Source: Gentiana macrophylla
Taxonomy: Eukaryota; Streptophyta; Magnoliopsida; Gentianales; Gentianaceae
Reading direction: 5' to 3'
DNA: 64,000 bases
NCBI GenBank assembly: GCA_026214975.1
Contig: CM047805.1
Span: 115,005,845-115,069,844, forward strand
Each line of letters starts with the position of its first letter. Position 1 is the stretch's first letter. The notes below the pieces were generated by a model. That model made no database searches. It had not been told where the DNA came from and saw nothing but the letters and a program-made list of their open reading frames with translations. Both the position numbers and the translations under genes were made by a program. Positions 20,461-31,050 of this stretch are shown piece by piece.

Positions 20461-21075
20461 GGGTTCTATTGGCACCACCAAATTACTCTTGGCACCCTTA
20501 TTCTTATTGTTTTTCATTTACTCATCTACACCACATAATCACTAATAGCACCACTTGAAATAATCCATTGAATAACTTTTTAAAACTATACACTTTAGAC
20601 CCTATTGTTTTAAATAATAAACTCTTCAGTCCCTCATTTTTTAAAAACCCTTTAAACCCCTACAACTTCATCACCCAAAAAAACCTCTTTATCTACATTA
20701 CTCACTTTATTTTTCATTCATTTGCAACATATATTCTTAGAGAAATCTCGCCGGAAATCTCGCCATTCGCCGGAAACCACAAGTGAAGCCAAATCATGTA
20801 AGTATCTAGTTTAATGGAGTAATATAATTTTTTCCAAATGTTTGAAGGTTGTAATGGTTTAATGGAGTAATTTAAGGTTTTAATTGTATTAGTCCTAGAA
20901 AGCGAAGGCTTTGGGTAGAATTTTTGTTTCATTGCAATGTGCATTCGTCATTGGTTGAAATCAGAGGTTTTTTTTTTACTAATTTTCTATGATCCGGCCG
21001 TTTTCCGATCGGAGGGTTGGAGAAGATGATCGGGTGTTTGAAACGTCGCATGTTTTGATGTTTTGGTGCACATAC

Positions 21076-21246
21076 AACGTTAGATCGGTTGACGTTTCAA
21101 TCATAGACATCCACTGGGGTTGCCAGTTTCTTCGTCACAATAAATGACGTTAATATTGCCGCATAACGTCAACAAGGTTGACGTTTCTTGGAACGTCAGT
21201 AATTCTGACGTGATTCGGACATTTTAACGTCAAGACTGATGACGTT
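21076..21246. repeat. Array of five inverted repeats AACGTCA-N7-TGACGTT
   Basis: Five 21-bp units with cores CGTCA-N7-TGACG start at 21078 (CGTTA variant), 21133, 21167, 21194 and 21228. In each, the two half-sites are exactly 12 bp apart. The spacers differ (GATCGGT, CAATAAA, ACAAGGT, GTAATTC, AGACTGA). The half-site holds TGACG, the core bound by plant TGA-type bZIP factors. The constant geometry with variable spacers suggests protein binding to a palindrome. The owner of the array is unknown. Confidence 0.85.
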
Positions 21247-21585
21247 ATTGTTTTAATGTAACTTTGAAATAGTGTGGTTCTTGAGTTTGTAAACAGTTGT
21301 CCACTAATGAATTAGTGTACTCCCAACTATGATTTAGTGTACTTCTTCACATTGTAAATAACTTTCCAACTATGAATTTTGGCCATGTAAATTGAGTTAA
21401 AATGAAAAATATAATTAATCTAGTTATATTTTTACTCATGATAAGGGTCTTAAAAATCTAATTTTTGTAATGTAAGTGTGTTTTGCCCATTATGTATGTC
21501 GTGTGGACCTGATAATATAAGCCGTAATTTGTTGCTTTAACAGATTGGGATATCTTACAAACCCTTGGGATCTCTTTGCTGTTTT

Positions 21586-21711
21586 TGTAGACTGGCTTAC
21601 CTGAATGAGTTCCATTAAGAAATGACCAATGATGTTAATAGCTCACATAAGTTGATATGCCAAGGATATCCATTTCTTAATGGACTGAATCAGGCTAGCC
21701 ATTATCTACGT
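21586..21711. other. Foldback sequence, possible small-RNA precursor
   Basis: The arm TGGCTTACCTGAATGAGTTC and following CATTAAGAAATG (21593-21624) pairs with 21671-21701 reversed (GGCTAGCCTGATTCAGT, CCATTAAGAAATG), and the pairing can be extended to GTAGA/TCTAC. The stem has few mismatches and the loop is about 45-50 nt. The size fits a plant pre-miRNA, but I do not recognise a known miRNA in either arm. A transposon remnant is equally possible. Confidence 0.5.
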
Positions 21712-21828
21712 AAAAAGAACTGATGTCCCCCTCACTTTGAAAACTGGGAGTCTATCGACGAACAATTAAAAGAACTTCAGGTATTAAAACAACACTTGTT
21801 GATCGTATAAGAACTTCAGGTATGTAGT

Positions 21829-23669
21829 TGTTAGTAATATCATCCGCAGCGGAAACGATTTATGGATCTAGATCTATAAACTACACGTAATAAAATAACT
21901 AGATCTATATCTACAAGGGGGTTGTAGATCATACCTCTTGGATCTCAAAATCCAAGTTGAAGAACCGCAATAGGATGAACGAAGGAAAGCGTGAAGAGCA
22001 CCACGATCTTCCGTACGTGTGATCCAAGCAACTCCCGGTGGAAGGAATTCTCGACTCGAACCCTTCTGATATGCTACCCGGAAAAATCTCCAAGATTTTC
22101 CCTCTTATTCTCCCCTTGGCCGAAATTTTCCTTCTCCTCTCTAAGAGGTAGAAGTCGAAAATTGTAGTGTGTTATTTGGCTTGGAAGAACTCTCTTTATA
22201 TAGGAGAGTAAAACTTAAGCCCCAAGGATTTTATAATTAATACAAAATCAATTATGATAATCCTATTAAATAAAAGATAATCCCAAAATATTCTAGAACA
22301 AATCTAGAATAATCTTTATCTTTATTTCTTACCATAAATATTTATCCAATAAATATTTTATGCACATGTCTTATTAATCACAAGAAAACTAATTTCTTGT
22401 AGACTAATATATGCTTGGGTCGAAATTATCATTCTTGTGACCTAGTCACAAAAATTCAACCAACACACTAATTATGGGCCAAGATTATGAAAAATGTCGT
22501 TTCCACATATTTAATTATTTAGCCCAACTAATTTAATAGTCCACTAAACAATTAATTCACATATCGTTTTAATAAAGTCCAACAAGAACTAAATTAATAT
22601 TATTAGGATTCGATGTCCGAGAATAGCTATGCTATATTAGGAAGACGCACGTCGGGGACCATGGACTAATAATCGTGGCTCCGATAAATCAAATAAATAA
22701 TTATAGAATAATTATAGTCGATAAATCAATCACAGAATATGCCACCATAATCCTGTGATCGCACTCCTCCGATTATAAGATTATATTTATCTCCTCACGA
22801 GAATAATAATAAGCGTCCATTGATATAATCATTACATATGGATTAATCCTCCATGATCGCTCATTCTAAATCGGGAAGTTACCGTTAACCCTTTTTAGAA
22901 CCTCTTATCCTTATTTACCATTAACCCCTAGTGATCAATTAATTCATACAACTCACCGGTGATCAATCGATGTGATATGAACTCGCGCGATCGATCGGTT
23001 TCTAGGATTAACAAATAAGTGAATCTGCTTCATCTACTTCCATAAATGGAAGGAATGGATTCCGTATCTGTGATAACACGCACTACTCACTCAATCCAGT
23101 ATAATGCCAAGATGGGGTAATTCGGACCACGAGACTCGGTGTAATCCTTAACCGCCAAGTCAAACTTCATACCGATTCAAGCGCTTGACTCGTGATCACC
23201 TCAGATTAAGATATATCCATAAATATGATCATCCATTGATTCGATAAGACTTCTCGATTACGGAATTATATCGAGAACTCTAATCAAATCGGTCCAAATT
23301 TCTATACGATATATCTATCATATATAAATGCCCCATTAGGTTCTCTTAACCGAAAGTCCGGATAAGACAATCACACCAACTGTGTTCTGGGCGCATTAAT
23401 AGCACGTTAAAGGAGAGACCCGATACTCTCGATTAACTTCACTACGGGCTAATTGTATTTTAAGTACATCTTCACTAACTCAATCCTCCTGTGTATATAC
23501 CATACACTGAGTTAAGTGATTACATAAACGATATACTTTTGGGTTTTCTATAGTGTAAATACTATTGTCACATCGGTGATTATGAGAATAATAAATATGA
23601 ATAATAACGTCAATTCATTTATTAAATAAAACAATTACAAAAATTGTCTTTCGGGCATCACACCTAACA
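21829..23669 (-). repeat. LARD-like LTR, copy A
   Basis: 1841 bp, TGTTAGTAATATC to CACCTAACA on the plus strand. It contains a minus-strand TATATAAAG box (22194-22202). Confidence 0.88.
22194..22202 (-). promoter_or_regulatory. TATA box in LARD-like LTR A
   Basis: TATATAAAG on the minus strand, conserved in place in LTR copy B (near 29580) and with small changes in copy C (near 37000). It is the likely core promoter of the element. Confidence 0.5.
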
Positions 23670-26600
23670 ATCTCCCACTTGCACGAAAGCATGTGATTAA
23701 TTGTTTTAGAGCACACCCTATTATTTAAAATACAACAAACTACATCTCCCACTTGCTCTAAAGCAATGGAGACTTATCCCGTATTCTAGTACCCACTAAG
23801 CATGTCATAACCATTTCAGATTCCAAAGTACACTCCGAGTATGCCGTCGTAGGATAGGTCGGTGACTCGGGAGCACCTACATCTAAATGTCATGGGTCTT
23901 AATGATTAGTCGGTTGTCGGCTCGAGACGATCCGTAGAATCGAACGCGTTACGGTCCATCAAATCATGTGGTAATTGAGTAAACACTCGAGCCCGAGATC
24001 GACTTAACGATCATCCTCAATCGACTTAAAGTCAAAATCGATGTATCACACATATCCAAGTTCACACATGAATATGTCCGCATATTGTTCCTCGCTCTCT
24101 CAAGATACTAAAGGACATACTAAACTTGCTTTGTTAACCGCAGAATCTAAGATTCGATCAAAGTTGACGTTCAATAACCCGACCATCTCTTACTAGAAAG
24201 AGAATCTATCCCATTTCTCTTGATCCGAAGATTTGAAGAGTCATTCCCGAGGCATGGGTAGAACTTCCTCGTTGAATGTTGCATACACGGATGCATCATC
24301 TTAACCAATAAGATGGATGGGAAACCAAAGGATCGATTCTAATGAATTCGACCGAGTCAAACTCTTAAGAATGTTGTCCAAATCTCTGCATGCGAATTGT
24401 GGCATTGTCGGTCGACTTGGATAACACACCCATGTTGATTCCAACTGGTGCAGTGTTATCCTTCACAAACACTAATATATATATTTATATATTCACTACT
24501 GTACTAAAATTGATATCCAGTCTACAAAAGACTTATCAATATTCTAGTCAAATCCACATATTGTAGAAATATATGACTTCCAATGACCGAGAGGTTTGCT
24601 TTTTATCCACAAAGGACATAAGCCTTGACAGTCATCCTGTCATAAGTTCATAAGGCAATACCCTTTTGTTCCGAATGAATCCAGACTCCGTTTGTTTGGC
24701 AAGAAAAATCTCAGGGAATCACCCCTATTTTCTGCTTTTGAACGAAATCATGCAATACCGAACTCATTCTACTCTTTTCCATGTAGATCCAATTACTCCC
24801 ACTTTGGGCCCGAGGCGCTCGGTGGTTCTACAAGAGCATGAACAGGGTGAGTACCGAACTCCATTCACGGTGGTTATGGCTATTAAACCAACCTCTATTA
24901 TCGTAATCCTATCTCGCTCACAAAAAAGAGCCATAGGTCATCAATCGATCCTCAGACTATAAAGTCCGCAGAACCCGTAATGGGTAATGGATAAACCATA
25001 CTCCCACTACATTCTGGGTGGATCGAAATTCTGATCTAGTTTAGTAGTATTTAGTGTTATCACCAACAACCGATGTTGGATGTGGTCTGATTTTAATCAG
25101 TTAGTAACTACCTTGAGTAAACGTACTTCAAGGTTCAAGGTTTTGCTATTCATGGACTCTATCAGAAATGATGCAACAGTATAACTGTCCCTTCCCGATT
25201 TCATGAATCTTATAACAAACCTTTTTCTCAATGCTACAAGATATAGAACGATTGGTCACTGACCGAACGTGTTCGCGAAATTTTCAGACCTACCTTCAAG
25301 CACCGTGTGCTAAATGCTTATATTTACGGAAGTAGGGTGAACCGAATCCACACCTATCCGTAAATTCCAAAGCATATTCTAGGTAGACTGTTGGTCTTAC
25401 ATTTCAATGTAAACCGATATTTCGCTTCTAATATCTTTATTGAGTTAAGCGAAGTATTGTAGCACATCTAAAAATATATAAGGCAATTTAACGGTTTCTC
25501 ACTTAGTGAAAGCATTTCACTATGAGGCGAGCCGAGCATTAGTCCCTGTGACTATTTGATGGCCCATTTCTCGAGTATAGAATACTCTATATCTCATTGA
25601 AAATAGAGAAACCTCATAATATTTTGGATAAACTTACCGGAGTGTTTGAATAGTTATCGACAAGAAGTCACTACTCGGAAGCTCCTACTAGCTCGTATCT
25701 TTCATCCGACCCCGAAGGTCGTCATGAACAAGCTATGTTACTTCTTTATATCCATTATCCTTTCCCGATTGAAAGGAAACTTAGTCATTGAACCTTTGAG
25801 ACAATATAACCGGATCGGAGAAAGGAATCACCCTGAGCCGCTTTGAGTCTTGTCTTTTAGGGACTATGCACTAACTATGGAATATGAAGAAGCGTTTATC
25901 TAAATATAGAAACCAATTGCTTTTAATAGTTCTTAAGATGTGTTTTATATACATATTTCAGCAGTTCTAAGTGGTTTTGACTTTATCAAACAAAAGTCCG
26001 AGTCTTGGATTCGTACTACAAATGGTATATTCACTTTCTATACGACAAACAAATTATCGAATAGAAGGTAAATCCATTCGTTCCAACGAATCTTAAACAG
26101 AAAATAAATTTTCCGCGATATCCAAGGATTGAACCCGAGATTCATTTCCTTATATCACTCCCACTATTCTAGCTAAAATTAACTGCCCGTTGTTTACTCT
26201 TTTAATCGTTAAATGCACTGCTACCTTGTTCTTCCAAAGAACTTAGCTCGAGAAAATCACCAAGGATTCATAGGTTGGTGATCCAAAATCACTTTCCTTA
26301 TCCTATGATTTTCAGTTAATTAATTTTCGGTTCAGATTTAAAGTTTTCTTTTAGGTGACTAACACTTTTAGACAATTCACCCATTCTTGACTTTCCGTGA
26401 ATGGAAAGCAGTCTTGAACCAATGTTCGTTTGAGTGAACACTACTCTTGAACCGTGGATGTCTATTTCGAGTGTTACTCGTCGAGACTTCTCGGATTTTC
26501 TAATATACCAGAAAAAACAACAAATCATAACATTAAAGCTCCCACTAGTTTATCGGTTCCAAATACCGTCTAACGAGCAATGCTTTATTTTTATGATTTT

Positions 26601-29226
26601 CCGATTTTTCGATTAGAAAATCTTTAGTACATAGTTCTATTGTTTCGGAAAAACAACAAATCATAGAAACTCCCACTAGTTCATCGATTCCAAATATCGC
26701 CTAACTAGCAACATTTCATGACTTTCCGGTTTTTCAATTAGAACGATTACGTGTGTAATCGATTACACTTTTCTAATGTTCTAGAAAACAACAAATCATA
26801 AAGCTCCCACTAGTTCATCGATTCCAAATATCGTCCAACTAGTAACACTTCATGATTTTCCAATTTTTCAATTAGAAAATTACTCGTGTAATTACTACAT
26901 ACTCAAAATTCACTAGAAGAATTTCAAAGTCCAAAGTCACCTTTAAACTAAGTTTGTCTTCCGTTTGACAGGAATGACACTAAGTGACATACCTATATGT
27001 CACCTGGTTTTAAAAGGCTTAAGAGAAAATATCTCTTTCAAAATTAATTGCATTATCGATTAACTAGTTCAACGTCCTAGTTACTTTCCACTTTTAACAA
27101 AGTCAATACTAGTCAATTATAAATTTTATGCAATTTAGTAAGGGATATAATCTCAGTAAATAAAATGACATATATTAATTCAAGTTTAACACTACTATAT
27201 TTATTTTAGGAATTGTAAACTAAAATTAAGTCTACTCTACCATTCCAAGGTTTTAACCTCGCATCTCAAAGTGCACCAGTAGGGTAGGTCAAAGAGATGA
27301 CGGTTAAATCGAGACAATCTCATCAATGAATAACTTGTGAGAATCAAACATCCCACGAGAATCGAACATCCCTTTATTCATTGACTACCTTCCTTTTTTA
27401 GCCTAGATATTACCAAAAATATCCTTTATGAGTGTGACCTACTATATCGGATCTCTTAGTACGCCCGAGTGTGTGCCGTCGTAGATAGGTCGGTGACCCG
27501 ACGAGTACCTGTAAATCCTATCCTTTCGGAGACCAAGCCATGAATGTTGATAGAGTGAACACCATCCGTAGGGGACGAAATCAAAGCGCCAGCGAGGCGT
27601 CACCCTTCTCTCACTTACTTGTATCTATAGTAGAGGCCGTGGGGTTGGTTGCCGCCTCCCGCTCCCACTCAATATTTTGGAAGTGGTGGTGGGTTAACTA
27701 ACCACGCCTTTTTTGATGTTAACATAAAAGTACATCAAATCAAGGATTCCGAATGGTGTCGGTAACGTAGGCAAGCCTACCCGTCCTATTCGTTGGAACA
27801 TATGTGACAGTCGGACGAAATCGGGTCAAGAGAGCCCTATTGAGATTAGAAGGAATCACCCCTCCGCCTCGGTTTGGCTTAGTCTTGCCGGACCCCCGTG
27901 CATTCATCACACTAGGAGGTAAAGTCGCTCGAGCGGCTCGCTTGACCACCCAACCTATAGGCGAACCGCTTTTATCCAAGATTTATCGTTTTTTACCATC
28001 ATTCGATCTCGTAGACTCTACGAATCGAAAACGTGATCTCGCTTGGGCTTTAAGGCGGTTCATCGAGAACACACACGAAAGGCTTAACGATTTCATAACC
28101 CGCCCTCGGATCTTTAATTAGTTACTAAATTAATTAATTACCACGTATTAATTAAATTTCAACTAATTACGCGAGTTTGTATACATGCCTATTTTAATTA
28201 CCAAAATTAAAATTCTACATGTATGCATGGAGTGGATTTATGATATGATGCATGTCATGGCAATTCCGGTTTTATATCTATTTTATGATCAAACACATAA
28301 AAATAAATGCGGAAAATTTAAACACCGAGATGGTATTGCTTACACTTCAATCTAACCTATTAGAAAATAAATAACCAAAACCCTAACTATGGTTTACTAC
28401 TTTCTAACTAAATCTGCAGTTGTACGAACTCTTCGATGATCGGGAAACCAAACGAACTCGGATCGGAACGAAACTTTCCAGATCTTACATTCACTCCTTG
28501 AACTTCAATATGGACGGTTGGATCGGTGCTTTGACTTACCATTTTTCTCCAGTAAACCGCCAAACTTGCTGCTGAATCTGACTTTGACTGCACTGCATCA
28601 AGGACTTCCTGAGGCAGATCGGGAATCAAGATGAATCCCGATCGACCTGAAATTTTTATGGTACGTCCAAAACTCCAAGTTGATAAATCTGAACGGTCGG
28701 ATTTGCGTTTCAACGGTCCAAACTCTCCCAGAAAATCGAGGAAGTCACAGATAGTGTTTCTGTGAATCCTGTGTTTTTCTGTTACAGCAGCCTCTTCGCA
28801 GCATCAAACGGATATCGAAACGGACTCTGATCGACGCCAAAATTTGTGGAGTTGATCATCATCTTCTAATCTTGATTCTGACCGGAGAGATCTTTGTTTC
28901 AACGGTTCGATCAACGGGAAAGAAAAATACTAAACAGCTACTAAACAGATCTATTTTCCTGAAATTAAAATTGCAATAAAAAGGAATTACATAATTTCCT
29001 ATACTCATATGGACGAATTTTCATCGCTTATATGAGTTTACAATAGATCTAACTTAGAAACAGCGATGCCCCAATCCATCTCTTCAACCACGACATTCAT
29101 AAGCATAAAAATTAAACATATGCATCGGCCCCCAAAAAATTGGGACAAAAATCTACATGTTTTACCGCTCCTAGATCTAATATTTTATACGTATAAATAT
29201 AGATCACCATGGCGATCGATACCACT
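23670..29226 (-). other. LARD-like internal domain 1, non-coding
   Basis: It has stops in all frames and no retroviral-type motif. The longest sense frame (28713-28408, 101 codons) has no known domain and is broken by a one-base T-run difference in the second copy. Features inside are three tandem repeats (26509-26890) and a shared motif near each end (23843 and 27475). The stretch 28385-28800, just after the primer site, is almost unchanged between copies. Confidence 0.7.
26509..26890. repeat. Three tandem imperfect repeats of about 133 bp
   Basis: Each unit runs through ACAACAAATCATA, CTCCCACTAGTT, ATCG-TTCCAAATA and a TTTTC-AATTAGAA stretch. Units start near 26509, 26648 and 26786. The junction of units 2 and 3 holds the 16-bp perfect palindrome GTGTAATCGATTACAC (26753-26768). 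The same array is in the second internal domain at about 33907-34280. Confidence 0.8.
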
Positions 29227-31050
29227 CGTTAGTAATATCATCCGCAATGAAACGATTTATGGATCTAGATCTATAAACTACACGTAATAAAATAACTAGA
29301 TCTATATCTACAAGGTTGTAGATCATACCTCTTGGATCTCAAAATCCAAGTTGAAGAACCGCAATAGGATGAACGAAGGAAAGCGTGAAGAGCACCACGA
29401 TCTTCCGTGACGTGTGATCCAAGAACTCCCGTGGAAGGAATTTCGACTCAACCCTTCGATATCTACTGGGAAAATCTCCAAGATTTTCCTCTTATTCTCC
29501 CTTGGCCGAAATTTTCCTTCTCCTCTCTAAGAGGTAGAAGTCGAAAATTGTAGTGTGTTATTTCGGCTTGGAAGAACTCTCTTTATATATAGAGTAGAAA
29601 ACTTAGCCCTCCAAGGATTTTATAATTAATACAAAATCAATTATGATAATCCTATTAAATAAAAGATAATCCCAAAATATTCTAGAACAAATCTAGAATA
29701 ATCTTTATCTTTATTTTTACCATAAATATTTATCCAATAAATATTTTATGCATACGTCTTATTAATCACAAAGAAAACTAATTTCTTGTAGACTAATATA
29801 TGCTTGGGTCGAAATTATCATTCTTGTGACCTAGTCACAAAATTCACCAACACACTAATTTTGAAGTAAGACATTGAAAAATGTCTTTTCCACATATTTA
29901 ATTATTTAGCCCAACTAATTTAATAGTCCACTAAACAATTAATTCACATATCGCTTTAATAAAGTCCAACAAGAACTAAATTAATATTATTAGGATTCGA
30001 CGTCCGAGAATAGCTTATGCTATATTAGGAGCACGTCGGGGATGTGGACTAATAATCACGTGAATCCGATAAATCAAATAAATAATTATAGAATAATTAT
30101 AGTCGATAAATCAATCACAGAATATGCCACCATAATCCCGTGATCGCACTCCTCCGATTATAAGATTATATTTATCTCCTCACGAGAATAATAATAAGCG
30201 TCCATTGATATAATCATTACATATGAATTAATCCTCCATAGATCGCTCATTCTAAATCGGAAGTTACCGTTAACCCTTTTTAGAACCTCTTATCCTTATT
30301 TACCATTAACCCCTAGTGATCAATTAATTCATACAACTCACCGGGTGATCAATCAGTGTGATATGAACTCGCGCGATCGATCGCTTTCAGGATTAACAAA
30401 TAAGAGAATCGCTTCATCTACTTCCATAAATGGAAGGAATGGATTCCGTATCTGTGATAACACGTACTACTCACTCAATCCAAAGATAATGCCAAGATGG
30501 GGTAATTCGCACCACGCACTCGGTGTAATCCTTAACCGCCAAGTCAAACTTCATACCGATTCAAGCAGCTTGATCGTGATCACCTCGAGATTAAGATATA
30601 TCCATAAATATGATCATCCATTGATTCGATAAGACTTCTCGATTACGGAATTATATCGAGAACTCTAATCAAATCGGTCCACCCTATACGATATATCTAT
30701 CATATATAAATGCCCTAATTAGGTTCTCTTAACCGAAAGTCCGGATAAGACAATCACACCAACCGTGTTCGGGCGCATTAATAGCACGTTAAAGGAGAGA
30801 CCCGATACTCTCGATTAACTTCACTACGGGCTAATTGTATTTTAAGTACATCTTCACTAACTCAATCCTCCCGTATATACCATACACCGAAAGTTAAGTG
30901 ATTACATAAACGATATACTTTTGGGTTTTCTATAGTGTAAATACTATTGTCACATCGGTGATTATGAGAATAATAAATATGAATAATAACGTCAATTCAT
31001 TTATTAAATAAAACAATTACAAAATTGTCTTTTCGGCATCACACCTAACA
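29227..31050 (-). repeat. LARD-like LTR, copy B
   Basis: 1824 bp, matching copy A over its whole length. It starts CGTTAG (TGTTAG in copy A) and ends CACCTAACA, and it is shared between the two internal domains. Confidence 0.88.

Larger units (their letters stand above)
20461..21828. other. Region with an inverted-repeat array and a foldback, possibly remains of a DNA transposon
   Basis: No gene is recognised. A start of repetitive type, TCTATTGGCACCACC at 20466, is followed by an AT-rich part, a short 72-codon frame (20568-20786) without known motifs, the inverted-repeat array at 21076-21246 and the foldback at 21586-21711. The other end of a possible transposon was not found before the LTR array starts at 21829. 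Confidence 0.4.

Noticed and set aside
21076..21246. Repeat-spacer look of the inverted-repeat array as a CRISPR array
   Set aside because: The units are 21-bp palindromes with 7-bp centres, far too small, and the context is a plant genome.
21586..21711. Assignment to a known miRNA family
   Set aside because: Neither arm matches a conserved mature miRNA that I can recall, so only a foldback is claimed.
24666..24962. 98-codon plus-strand frame in the LARD-like internal domain
   Set aside because: It is antisense, its frame changes repeatedly in the second copy, and no motif is recognised.
27804..28121. 105-codon plus-strand frame in the LARD-like internal domain
   Set aside because: It is antisense to the element, has no known domain, and is frameshifted in the second copy.
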